From Humulus lupulus (taxonomy: Eukaryota > Streptophyta > Magnoliopsida > Rosales > Cannabaceae): a stretch of DNA of 64,000 bases. Positions within the stretch are counted from its first letter, which is position 1, and each line of letters begins with the position of its first letter. The DNA is taken from positions 226,160,360-226,224,359 of the forward strand of contig NC_084793.1 of assembly GCF_963169125.1 (NCBI RefSeq), read 5' to 3'. A program made the translations under genes and the position numbers. Positions 35,600 through 45,740 of the stretch are shown piece after piece. The notes under the pieces were generated by a model. It was not told the origin of the DNA. It searched no databases and was given only the letters and a program-made list of their open reading frames with translations.

Positions 35600-36768
35600 A
35601 GGGCATTCAGCTTGCCCCTGTAAGGGAAAACTGCCGACTTATGTGGGCCTTTGCAAAGCCAGTAAGCTAGCGGCTTCTTCCCTGCAGCAGCATCTATCCC
35701 ACTGGAAGAATTGGACTTAGCTGTCCTCTTCTCTCCCCCACTCTTGCCCTGCCAGGACTTCCCTGACTTCTTACTCCCAGCGCTACTTTAGCTGGTTGGA
35801 GGAGTAGCCCTTTTCGATAGGCTGCTCTCCGGAGTGTAATCTGTTAAGCATTCAGCAGCAGCTTGAGCAGTGGCAAGATTAGACACACGCTGTCTTTGAA
35901 GTTCTTGTTTGGCCCACGATTTCAATCCCTCGAGGAAGTAGAAGAGCCTGTCTACTTCGGACATGTCCTTTATATCGAGCATTAGTCCCAAAAATCTCTT
36001 CACATATTCTCAGACTGTCCCGATTTGTTTGAGCTCTCTCAATTGGCGTCGAGCTATGTAAGCGACATTTTCTGGTAGAAATTGCATCTCTAATTCTCTC
36101 TTCAAGTCTGCCCAAGATGTGATGGTGCACCTTCCATTCTTTATGTCATCATACTTGGTCCTCCACCACACCTTGGCATCCCCAGAAAAGTACATGGTAG
36201 CCATGGCGACCTTTCTATCTTTCGAATCGGCCCACACGACTCTAAAATAATGTTCCATGTCGAAGAGGAAATTCTCCAAATCCTTTGCGTCTCTGGCCCT
36301 ATTATAGGGCCTCGGCTCGGGTACTTTAGCTCGGCCATACTCCATACCTATCGGCCCTGTTGCAGGGGCATTCCCAACCGCTCGCATGGTTAGGTTTACC
36401 TTGGCAGATAGCTCAACCATTTCTTCTCTGAGCACGCCAACTTCCTCCCTACAATCTTCCGTAGTGTCATTTATGGAAACTTCTTGTTCCTTCAGCATGC
36501 GCTCCACTGCCGCAATGCGCTCTTCCCACCGAGGGGAAACATAAGTACTTGTTGGAGTGTTTCTTTTCTCCAACGCGATTATTCTAGATAGGAGAACATC
36601 ATTCTCCTTTTTCAGCGCAACTATACGATTGTTTGCATCAGACGATCCTGAGTCATGACTTGCAGAGGAAAGATCCCTGACCCTTTCGTCCAGGCCATCT
36701 AGTTCCCCTAACCGCTTCTCAAGAGCTTCGATCCTCTGAGTGTTGCTCACCATAGTGTGTTTTGCCAA
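35600..36768 (-). pseudogene. gag: Chromovirus gag
   Basis: Starts at the ATG at 36768 shortly after the PBS. The N-terminus is coiled-coil-like (RIEALEKRLGEL, IVALKKENDVLLSRIIALEK). The capsid-like core reads DLENFLFDMEHYFRVV, MYFSGDAKVWWRTKYDD, WADLKRELEMQFLPENV and RRQLRELKQIGTV. After a stop at 36010-36012 it continues FYFLEGLKSWAKQELQRQ. A further stop precedes the basic tail. The zinc knuckle near 35650 is damaged (YWLCKGPH, first Cys changed to Tyr). Confidence 0.9.
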
Positions 36769-36782
36769 GCTCTTTCTAACTT

Positions 36783-36795
36783 GGCTCTGATACCA
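36783..36795 (-). promoter_or_regulatory. Chromovirus primer binding site, initiator-Met tRNA
   Basis: The minus strand reads TGGTATCAGAGCC two bases downstream of the 5' LTR, an exact iMet complement. Confidence 0.92.
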
Positions 36796-36797
36796 AC

Positions 36798-37426
36798 TGT
36801 CACGGGCTGACTATTTGGGTACTCCCACTAGACGGAACGTGCGGCACTTGCAGACTCTTCAAGCTAGCAAGTCAACCTACAACACACACCTACAGGCAAA
36901 CAAACTCAGCGGTTAGCCACATACACATCTCGGACATGCCATGGGAAATAACGAAGTATGAGCAAGCATAAAGCAAGTCATTGCTAGGAATGTCCACATA
37001 ACAAAGAGCACATAACAAAGAGCACACAACAAGGCAAGTGTAACGCAATGGCCCAACGAAGATAACAAACAAGTAACACATAAGCAACAAGGAAGCACAC
37101 AGGGGAAAGTATGGATAAATGTTGCTTTATTAATATATAGCCTTGATAGGGCAAAGGAGTACACAGCTTTGGCCCCTATCTGCTGATGGCCATGGTGCTT
37201 CCCTAAGTCACCAGGTCACCTCCCCCTAAGGAGCCTTCTAGGGAAATAAGGTCCTCCCAGGAACATATATGATTTTTGTCTGGGAGATATATGCCTAATT
37301 ACAAAACTGCCACTACCCTATCCCATGAGGTTGCGTGGTGCAAGACTTGACTAATGATCAAGCACCAAGGCATGCTCACTTAAAAAATGGCCCCATGTGG
37401 GTGTGCCAAAGGGGCAGCACGCCACA
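36798..37426 (-). mobile_element. Chromovirus 5' LTR
   Basis: 629 bp, the partner of 31491-32105. Minus-strand start TGTGGCGTGCTGCC, end GCCCGTGACA. Confidence 0.9.
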
Positions 37427-37431
37427 ATAAG

Positions 37432-38570
37432 CGCGCTGAGGGAGTCCTGACCATGTACCATTCTTGTACTGCCACTACCCGTCTAGCGTGGACATTGTAT
37501 CTGTACTCTAACTCTTCTTGGTCTGTTGGATCATTTCGTATCTCTCCTGACTTCATGTAGAATCATTGTGAGGCTTCTTCTGACCTTCCTTGACTGCATG
37601 TCCAAGAGACCCGTGACTCCTCATCTCATGTGACTCATAGGGGAGTGGTGCCCCGTAGGTGGCACTTACCTCAGGAAGAGAGGTAAGGCCTCTTCAACGA
37701 GGCCTGCTGCGTGTGTGATGAGACATGATGCCTACGAATGAGATTAGGATCTCATCTTACGAGACCATCACTGTGCAGCCCCCACATCGTGAGGCCCTTG
37801 GCATGTGGCCGAGGGGTGTTTAGTGGAGGCTATGTCTCGCGAGGCCCCGAAGGGTGCGAGACGCTTTGAGGGGACTATGTCTTGCAAGGCCCTTAAGAGC
37901 GCGAGACGCTTTGAGGAGGCTATGTCTTGCGAGGCCCTTAAGGGTGCGACTAATGCAAGAGGTGAAGCTTCGAGGCTCTTGGCGTGGCCGGTGCGCGAGG
38001 CGAGGCCACTAGGCCCTTACCACGGCTGGTGCACGAGGCGAAGCCACGAGGCCCTTAGCATGGCTGGTGCACGAGGCGAGGCCACGAGGCCCTTGTCGTG
38101 GCTAGTGTGCGAGGCGAGGCCCCAAGGCCCTTAACATCGCTGGTGCGTGAGACGGCACCTGGGCGAAGCAGAGGTCGTGGCTGCATGAGGCGCGAGGCCT
38201 TCTGGAGCGCCTGCGCAAGACGTCCCCAGGCGAGGCAGGGGTCATGGCTGCGTGGGGTGCAAGGCCTGTTGGAGTGCCTCCGCGAGGCATCACCCACGTG
38301 AGGCCCCTAGGTGCGCGAGACGGCGCCTGGGCTAGGCAGTGGCTGCGGCTGTGTGGGCGCGCGAGGCCTGTTGGAGCGCCTGTGCGAGACGTCACCCACG
38401 CGAGGCCCCTATGCGCGCAAGACGGTGCCTGGACGAGGGAGGGGCCGCAGCTGTGCGAGGCCTGTTGGAGTGCCTGCGCGAGATGGCACCCGCGCTAGGC
38501 CAGTAGGTCCGTGGGAGGCTTCGCGAGGTGTGGTGCATTTGCATGAGATGGGCATGTCTAGGATGTAGCC
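37432..38570 (-). repeat. Left inverted arm, inner part
   Basis: Continues the left arm after the chromovirus. It is the reverse complement of about 40970 back to 39830, sharing CCTCAGGAAGAGAGGTAAGG, TGAGATTAGGATCTCATCTT, CCGAGGGGTGTTTAGTGGAG and the GAGGC-rich repeats. It becomes extremely GC-rich. Open frames here are by-products of the repeats. Confidence 0.8.
37950..38150 (-). repeat. 38-39 bp GC-rich minisatellite, left arm
   Basis: About five imperfect units of the GGCTGGTGCACGAGGCGAGG / CCACGAGGCCCTTAG type, inverted relative to the array at 40056-40455, which has about ten units. Confidence 0.75.
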
Positions 38571-39829
38571 AATATTGTAGGGATCGAAGGTTCCATCATT
38601 TTACCCGGGGCCTCTTGGGACTACCTTGGGTTTGTTTTCTTTTGGCTTCCACAAAGGTCATTTTGCGCAATGTGGCCTTTCCTCATGTGAGCATTTAGGC
38701 CTTAGGCACTAGGCTTGCCCGATCTCTATAACTTAGCTAGTGTTGCTCGTTGGGTCAATTTCTTCATGTTCGGAAACCCTTACTCATCTCAATGCGGGAT
38801 TGTGTATGTATTTTATTTATTATTTTTTTTAAAATGTGGATTTTTGGTATCCACACTTGCCCCTCAGTCTATAGGGAGGCCTTTAGGCGTCTTTGTAGAC
38901 TCTTCTCTTTCTTTTCATTTTTTTTTTACATATATATATTTTTATGATCGAGGTCCTTTGGAGCCCACGTGAAAGGGGGTTCGATAGGTCTCTCTTTGGT
39001 GCACCTTGATTGTATCTATAAGGATATATTGACCCCTTGAGTTCTGGTTATCCTTTTGCATACATTTGCGCGCGCTTATTATTTCTTGCGAGAAGCGTCC
39101 TTCTCGTCATTAGGCATAGTACTATTTTTGCAAGCGTCTTCTTTGAGACCCTTTTTGTAAGCGTTTTCTTTGAGACCCTTTTTGGAAGCGTCTACTTTGA
39201 GACCCTTTTTGCTAGCGTCTACTTTTGAGACCCTTTTTGCAAGCGTCTACTTTGGAGACCCTTTTTGCAAGCGTCTACTTTTGAGACCCTTTTTGCAAGC
39301 GTCTACTTTTGAGACCCTTTTTGCAAGTGTCTACTTTTGAGACCCTTTTCTCAAGCGTCTACTTTGGAGACCCTTTTAGCAGGCGTCTACTTTTGAGACC
39401 CTTTTTGCAAGCATCTACTTTGGAGACCTTTTTTGCAATTTTTGAGGTGATCTCCCCTCGGGTCGGGACTTTCATGGCTAAATGGTCTTCGTTCAATCTC
39501 AAACTCGGTCAGCGACCCCTCTAGCACGACGCCCCCTTCTATATGGAATCTTCAGACGTATTGGTAGTAAGGGGACTGGAGGAAGGTTCACTTTCTTCAA
39601 CATGGGAGTTCTTATGGCCCTCTTCTACATGTATGTACTTCTGTGCTCTCTCTCGAAGTCATCCAAATTCGAAACTTCTCTTTTGAGCATGTTACCCCAT
39701 AACTTGCTTCCTGGTCCTACTTCGGCTGTAATAGCCATCTCAAAAGAGTACTACTCGTGCCCCACGCAGCCACCCCATAACTTGCTTCCTGGTCGTACTC
39801 GCGCCACACGCAGCCACAACCCCTGCCTT
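38571..39829. other. Central, non-inverted part of the long-arm element
   Basis: Single-copy-like centre with a T-rich segment (38810-38940), the 27-28 bp minisatellite (39125-39437) and the junction into the right arm. No protein domain; frames are short and repeat-derived. Confidence 0.6.
39125..39437 (+). repeat. 27/28-bp minisatellite, about 11 units
   Basis: Unit GCAAGCGTCTACTTTTGAGA + CCCTTTTT. The first units are 27 bp (one T fewer, an in-frame nine-residue repeat); from about 39215 they are 28 bp, which rotates the frame. Individual GCGTCT starts fall near 39134, 39161, 39188, 39215, 39243, 39271, 39299, 39327, 39355, 39383 and 39411. Confidence 0.9.
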
Positions 39830-41373
39830 GCTTGGGGGACGTCTCGCACAGGCGCTCCAGCAGGCCTCGCACCTCACGCAGCCACGACCCCTGCCTCGCC
39901 CAGGTGCCGTCTCGCGCACCAGCAATGCTAAGGGCCTCGGGGCCTCACCTCACGCACCAGCCACAACCCCTGCCTCGCTTGGGGGACGTCTCACGCAGGC
40001 GCTCCAGCAGGCCTCGCACCTCACGCAGCCACGACCTCTGCCTCGCCCAGGTGCCGTCTCACGCACCAGCAATGCTAAGGGCCTCATGGCCTCGCCTCAC
40101 GCACCAGCCACGACAAGGGCCTCGTGGCCTCGCCTCGCACACCAGCCACGACAAGGGCCTCGTGGCCTCGCTTCGCACACTAGCCACGATAAGGGCCTCG
40201 TGGCCTCGCCTCACGCACCAGCCACGACAAGGGGCTCGTGGCCTTGCCTCGCGCACCAGCCATGCTAAGGGCCTCGTGGCCTCGCCTCGCGCACGAGCCG
40301 TGCTAAGGGTCTAGTGGCCTTGCCTCGCGAACCGGCCATGCTAAGGGCCTTGTGGCCTCGCCTCACGCACCAGCCGTGCTAAGGGCCTAGTGGCCTTGCC
40401 TCGCGAACCGACCACGCCAAGAGCCTCGAGGCTTCGCCTCTCGCACTAGCCGTACCCTTAAGGGCCTTGCAAGACATAGCCTCCTCAAAGCGTCTTGCGC
40501 CCTTATGGGCCTTGGAAGACATAGTACCCTGAAAGCATCTCGTGCCCTTCGGGGCCTCGCGAGACATAGCCTCCACTAAACACCCCTCGGCCACATGCCA
40601 AGGGCCTCGCGATGTGGGGGCTGCAAAGTGATGGTCTCGCAAGATGAGATCCTAATCTCATTCGTAGACGTCATGTCTCATCACACACGCAGCAGGCATC
40701 GTTGAAGAGGCCTTACCTCTCTTCCTGAGGTAAGTACCACCAACGGGGCACCACTCCCCCTATGAGTCACATGAGATAAGGAGTCAAGGGTCTCTCGGAC
40801 ATGCAGTCAAGGAAGGTCAGAAGAGGCCTCACAATGATTTGACATGAAGTCAAGAGAGATATGAAATGAGCCAACAGACCAAGAAGAGTTAAGAGTACGG
40901 ATACAGTGTTCACGCCAGATGGATAGTGGCAGTACAAGAATGGTACATGGTCAGGACTCCCTCAGTGCGCTTATGAGGTCAGTACCTGACAAGTAGTGGA
41001 GGCATAATATGGTACCAAGACAAGAGCACTTTTGTAGGCCCCTGACACGTACTAGAGCATACCACCACTCTTCCAACACCACTACCACCTGTACTGCTAT
41101 CCTGACAGTGTACTCATGTACTATTTTGTCCTGAGGGAGCACTATGTACAAAGGAGCCATTAGAGCTCCAATATAAATAGATGATCCCCCCTCCAGAAAG
41201 GGGGTTGGAAAATTCATTGTATGCAGAGGCTATTAAGCAATATACATTTTTTACTCCATTGTTGATCTGTGTTTATCCTTCCATAAGTCCATTCTAAGTT
41301 CTTATCTAAACATCGCCACACTTACCTTTGAGTTTTCCGATCTAATTTCATTGACGAGATTTCATCGTCAACA
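39830..41373 (+). repeat. Right inverted arm
   Basis: Uninterrupted arm: a duplicated GC-rich block (39830-40055), a 38-39 bp minisatellite (40056-40455), a low-copy stretch, a TATA box (ATATAAATAG, 41171-41180) and a U5-like end with AAGGGGGTTGGAAAATTCAT, ending at 41373. It keeps the empty site of the chromovirus at 40970-40974. Confidence 0.85.
40056..40455 (+). repeat. 38-39 bp GC-rich minisatellite, right arm
   Basis: About ten units of the ACGCACCAGCCACGACAAGG / GCCTCGTGGCCTCGCCTC type, with AGGGC starts near 40076, 40115, 40154, 40192, 40231, 40268, 40307, 40345 and 40384. Units toward the outer end are more diverged. Confidence 0.85.
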
Positions 41374-42556
41374 ATGGCAAAAATGGTTATTTAATTAAAA
41401 GTTTGTTTTAATTAAATAAATTAATTAGAAAATTTATTTCTAATTAATAAGTTTGGCAAAATAAAGTTCCTAAAGATTAGCAAGAAAGCCTAAAGGAGAG
41501 GAGGAGCATTCTTGGAGTGTCTTGACAGCTACATAGGTTATTTATTTATTTATTGTATTAAAATAAATGTTCATTGATGTTTGATTGACAACATGATCAT
41601 GCATTAGTCAATTACATGCCATTCACGAAACTCCACACAGTTTCTCATTAACCATGCATCTTTTAGAAACATGATTATATAGGATTGTCCTATTTGTATA
41701 TGAATTGTTTTGGAGAAACCAGTTGCATGTAAGCTACTAAGTATTAAATTAGTTAAAACTTTGTAACTCACACCATAATAAAGGCAATAGAATAGGCCTT
41801 TAAGATAACCAACTTTATGTAAAAAGCGTTTTAGTAAAGTTATATGAATGTAATGGCTAAGTATTTAGATCACATTAATTGTCGAAACATGCTCTTTTAT
41901 AATTATGAATTTTGTAATTAATTACATTCATAGGGTTATTAATAAACTAGTAATTAATTTGGAATTAATTTATTAGTCTAATAAAACACAATTAATCTAA
42001 AATAGTAAGTGGGAGCAGGTGAACATCTCAATGTGACCTATGGTCTCCATTATTAGTACAACACTCTGAGATATGAATAGGGCCTCGAGGCGACTTTGTT
42101 TCCATCCCCTTAGGAAGGTTTCTAGACATATTAATACCATGGTTGACTTCTTACAAGGATAGGAGGAAGTGATGTATTTTAGGCTTGACCGACCCTAAGG
42201 CGGCACTCTCTAAGTTAAGTCATGAATTCTGAAATAATGGGTTACACTTACAAAGATGTAATTACGCTTTTGCAGTGGATAATTGTGTCTTGACCAAACC
42301 AGTGGAACTTTATATTTAAAAGACAAAATAAAGAGTTATTTTAAGCTTTAAATTATATAGATAAGATTGTCTTATAAGCTATCTGAATTTAACTTGACAG
42401 ACCCTTAGGCGACACTTTATTTTTTGGGTAGTTTTATCTTGGAGAAGTAAATGTTAATTTATGTGTTTTAATTGTTGCATTCATGCATCATGTTTACTTT
42501 CCAAAACATTGATATTTTTTCAAATGATAATATTATTGTTTTTTATTTATTCAGTA
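41374..42556 (+). other. Copia leader, second part
   Basis: AT-rich non-coding leader between the inserted element and gag. Matches, inverted, parts of 7123-8025 and 9990-10480 in the minus-strand Copia. No supported ORF. Confidence 0.65.
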
Positions 42557-43400
42557 ATGTCGAACGGTGGAAATCCAATAACCGCTTTACTATCACTTGA
42601 AAAACTTAATGGTGATAATTTTATAAGATGGAAATCAAATCTAAATCTTATGTCAATCTGTGAGAACCAAAAATTTGTTCTGACTGAGGAATGTCCTAAA
42701 GAGCACACTGCCACTGCCCCGAAGAATTTTCGGGAAAAGTATGATGCCTGGATTCAATCTAATAATAAGGCAAAGTGTTACATGCTTGTGAGCATGAATG
42801 ATGTTCTGAGAACAAAGCATGAACCCATGGAAACTACATTTGAGATAATGGCTTCTCTGCAGGCCCTGTTTGAGCAGCAATATGATCAAAGTAGACATGA
42901 GGCTACCAGAACCTACATGACTACTAAGATGAAGAAATGTATTTCTATACGTGAACATGTATTCCACATGATTAATGTGATGCATGAAGTAGAAATACAT
43001 CAGGCCATCATTGATGAGCATACACAAGTAAGCATCATACTGGAATCACTCACTCCTGCCTTTTCTGTATTCACCACCAACTATATTATGAATAAGTTGG
43101 AATTCAACATGACCCAGCTATTGAATGAACTGCAAAAATTTGAGTCTCATAACAAATCCATTACAAAAGAGACTGAAGCAAATGTGGTAGAGGTGGAACC
43201 TTCAAATTATGAGGATAAAACCAAGAAGAGAAAGAAGAACAATAAGGACAAAGGAAAGGGAAAAAAGTCCAAGAAAGGCAAGAAGACACCAAAAGCCAAG
43301 GACAACAAAAATGACAACAACTCCAAGAATAAAGAACCAAAAGGAAAATGTTTCTATTGTGGAGTTGAAGGTCACTAGAAGTGAAACTGCAAAAAAAGAA
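42557..43400 (+). pseudogene. gag: Copia gag with zinc knuckle
   Basis: The start is the ATG at 42557 (MSNGGNPITALLSLEKLNGD), typical for this family; the upstream in-frame ATG at 42461 adds a leader-derived tail. The core reads NFIRWKSNLNLM, AKCYMLVSMNDVLR, LFEQQYDQSRHEATRTYM, YIMNKLEFNMTQLLNELQKF. A Lys-rich tail follows, then a CCHC knuckle CFYCGVEGH interrupted by a TAG exactly at the residue after His (43376-43378) and a TGA two codons later. About 273 residues before the first stop. Confidence 0.88.
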
Positions 43401-43439
43401 AGCTAAATATGATTTGCTTGTACTTGAAGCTTATGTAGT

Positions 43440-43700
43440 GGAAGAAGATATGTGATCCTGGGTTTTAGATTCAGGAGTCACTAACCATGTTTGTTCTTCC
43501 ATGTAGATACTTGAGTCATAAAGGGAGCTGGCAGATGGCGAGGTGACCATGCGAGTTAGAAGTGGAGCACTCGTTTCAACAAGAGCAAAGGGAACAATCC
43601 ATTTAAATTTTGGGAACAAGTATTTAGTTTTGAACAATGTTTATTTTATTCATGGATTTTCTAGAAACTTAGTTTCTTTATCTATGTTGCATGAAATGTT
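43440..43700 (+). pseudogene. Copia protease
   Basis: The frame reads SWVLDSGVTNHVCSS with the D-S-G active site and the usual following H-x-C segment. It then has stops near 43506 and 43518 and continues VRSGALVSTRAKGTIHLNF, VYFIHGFSRNLVSLSML. The order and spacing are those of Copia protease. Confidence 0.8.
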
Positions 43701-43779
43701 TTTTATGTTTCTTTTAATAATAATGCGATTTTTATTTCAAAGAATGGTTTCAAAATATGTCACGCGGAACATAATAATG

Positions 43780-44655
43780 GATTGTATATGCTTAAACCAA
43801 ATGAACGAATGCTCTATAATTCAGAATTATTTAAAGTAGCAAAACCACAAGGTAACAAAAGACAAAAAGTTTCAAAAGAGGATGACACATATCTTTGGCA
43901 TCTTACTCTTGGAAATATAGGTCTAGATATGATAAACCGGTTAACAAAAGATGGACCTTTGAGAGAACTAAGAGTTGGAACTCTTCCGGTTTGTGAATCT
44001 TGTCTAGAAGGAAAAATTACCAAACATCCTTTCTCAACGAAAGGAAATAGAGCCAAAGAACCTTTAGAGCTTGTACACACCGATGTATGTGGTCCAATCA
44101 ATGTACAAGCAAGAGGTTGGTATGAGTATTTCATCACTTATATTGACAATTACTCAACATGTGGTCATACTTACCTAATGCTTAGGAAATATGAAACCTT
44201 TGGTAAGTTTCAAGAATTTAAAGGTGAGGCTGAAGCAGTTAGGTAAGACTCTAAAGACACTTTGATTTGATCGAGGTGGAGAATATTTGGATTTAGAATT
44301 CAAAGATTTCTTGCTGGAGCATGGTATTCTATCTCAACTCACAGCACCAGGAACACCGCAACAAAATGGTGTTTCTGAAAGAAGAAACATGACCTTGTTG
44401 GACAGGGTTAGGTCTATGTTAAGCTACTCTTCACTTCCTCTCTCATTCTGGGGATATGCACTTCAAACGGTGATGTACATTTTGAATGTAGTCCCATCTA
44501 AGACCATTAGTAAAACACCATTGGAATTGTGGAGTGGAAACAAACCTAGTTTACACCATTCTGCATTTGGGGATGTCCTGCTCATGTTCTTAGACCTAAA
44601 TCAAAGAAACTTGAATCAAGGTCATAAGTGTGCATTTTTGTTGGCCACACTCTAG
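43780..44655 (+). pseudogene. Copia integrase
   Basis: Pre-integrase region: LWHLTLGNIGLDMINRL (second His replaced by Asn), CESCLEGK. Core: LVHTDVCGPINVQARG (first Asp), FITYIDNYSTCGHTYLML. After a frame break near 44245 comes [30 protein letters not shown] (catalytic Glu) and [18 protein letters not shown]. The 5' 154-residue and 3' 122-residue frames are open, the joint is not. Confidence 0.85.
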
Positions 44656-44898
44656 GAATAAGAGGTGGTTATTTCTATAGTCCCAAGGATAAAACGGTAT
44701 TTGTTTCAACAAATGTAACCTTCCTTGAACATGACTATATGAATAACTATAAACCTCGGAGCAAGGTAGTATTAGAGGAACTCACAGCAGATAAGAATCC
44801 ATCATAATCATCTTCATCATTAAATCATAAATGACAAATCGAGGAAACCATGATTCCTGAAAAAAGAAACCCCAGTCAATCGTCCTAGTAGGAGGATT

Positions 44899-45602
44899 GT
44901 GAGACAACCTGTTTGCTACGAACATGAGGCACATGTCCTTGTTTCTGATACAGAAAAGGATGATCCATTAACCTTTAAAGAGGCAATGGATGAACCTAAA
45001 AATGAGAAATGGCAAGAAGCCATGAACCAAGAAATGGAATTGACGTATTCCAATTCTGTCAGGGAACTTGTGGATCCACCTGAAGATGTCAAGCCCATAG
45101 GGTGTAAGTGAATATACAAGAAGAAAATAGGTGTAGATGGTAAAGTAGAGACTTTCAAAGCGAGGCTTGTAGCCAAAGTTTACACTCATAGAGAAGGTGT
45201 TGATTAAGAAGAAACATTTTCTCCTGTGGCCATGCTTAAATCCATTTGTATCCTCTTATCCATAATGGCTGCCAATGATTATGAGATATGAAAAATGGAC
45301 GTCAAGACAACATTTCTGAATGGCTATCTTGATGAAAGTATCTATATGGTACAACCAAAATGGTTCATAAAGAAAGGGGAACATCAAAAGGTGTGCAAGT
45401 TGCTAAAATCCATTTATGGATTAAAGTAGGCATCTAGATCTTGGAATATCACTTTTTATGAAACAATTAAAACATATGGCTTCAAACAGAATGTCGACGA
45501 AGCATGTGTGTATAAATACATCAAAGGAAAAGTTTTGGTTTTCTTAGTTCTTTACGTTGATAACATTTTTCTCATTGGGAACAATGTGACTGAGGTGATG
45601 TG
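44899..45602 (+). pseudogene. Copia reverse transcriptase, catalytic Asp mutated
   Basis: Begins TFKEAMDEPKNEKWQEAMNQ, then LVDPPEDVKPIGCK, a stop, FKARLVAKVYTHREGVD, MDVKTTFLNGYLDESIYM (first Asp), SIYGLK with stop, VFLVLYVDNIFLIG where the second residue of the YVDD pair is Asn. The sequence breaks off at 45602. Without the catalytic Asp and with at least five stops it is dead. Confidence 0.85.
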
Positions 45603-45725
45603 ACTATTATGAAGATAACGTCGGAACAGAACCCAGCTGATCCGTTGACCAAGACACTTCCTGCAAAGTCGTTCATGGGTCATGTGCGCAATATGGGATT
45701 AAGGGAGATCCTTCACTTGCTTTGA
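45603..45725 (+). pseudogene. Copia RNase H, last residues only
   Basis: The tail VTIMKITSEQNPADPLTKTL is the conserved end of Copia RNase H. Everything between RT YVDN and this tail (several hundred residues) is deleted. TGTGACT words at both edges (about 45586 and 45597) suggest a microhomology-mediated deletion. Confidence 0.8.
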
Positions 45726-45727
45726 GG

Positions 45728-45740
45728 GAAAGTGGGAGAA
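45728..45740 (+). promoter_or_regulatory. Copia polypurine tract
   Basis: GGAAAGTGGGAGAA immediately before the TGTTAATATT start of the 3' LTR. Confidence 0.8.

Larger units (their letters stand above)
31491..37426 (-). mobile_element. Complete Ty3/Gypsy chromovirus with perfect ATAAG target duplication
   Basis: LTRs at 31491-32105 and 36798-37426 share TGTCACGGGC...CACGCCACA ends. Duplications ATAAG flank both sides (31486-31490 and 37427-37431). The right arm of the host element keeps the unoccupied site (40970-40974, inverted). Minus-strand order: LTR, iMet PBS, gag, protease, RT, RNase H, integrase, chromodomain, PPT, LTR. Total 5936 bp, in the size range of the compact Reina/Galadriel-type chromoviruses; the exact clade is not assigned. 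Structurally the most intact element here, but at least eight stops make it non-autonomous. Confidence 0.92.
31087..41373. mobile_element. Non-coding element with long inverted arms and LTR-type ends
   Basis: The left end TGTTGACGGTGAAATCTCG and right end CGAGATTTCATCGTCAACA are reverse complements with few changes, and the match continues for more than 1 kb inward. Flanks are ATGGT (31082-31086) and ATGGC (41374-41378), a 5-bp target duplication with one transition. TG...CA ends and a 5-bp duplication are the signature of retroviral-type integrase. Mutator-type elements, the usual long-TIR transposons, make 9-bp duplications. Without the nested chromovirus it is about 4.35 kb and has no coding domain. 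It resembles two LTRs facing away from each other around a repeat-filled centre. Confidence 0.75.

Noticed and set aside
36783..36795. tRNA gene fragments at TGGTATCAGAGCC sites (also at 20845, 10976, 26997, 30368)
   Set aside because: These are short primer binding sites adjoining LTR ends; no tRNA cloverleaf is present.
39037..39228. Protein with SVYFETLFA-type repeats
   Set aside because: It follows the 27-bp minisatellite and loses frame once the unit becomes 28 bp.
37950..40455. CRISPR array
   Set aside because: Units are contiguous minisatellites without unique spacers, in plant nuclear DNA.
37805..40642. Long Arg/Ala/Pro-rich frames in the inverted arms
   Set aside because: Produced by GC-rich minisatellites; present on both strands, no domain.
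31087..41373. Mutator-like or CACTA DNA transposon
   Set aside because: The flanking duplication is 5 bp and the ends are TG...CA; no CACTA terminus and no 9-bp duplication. No transposase seen, though absence cannot prove it.
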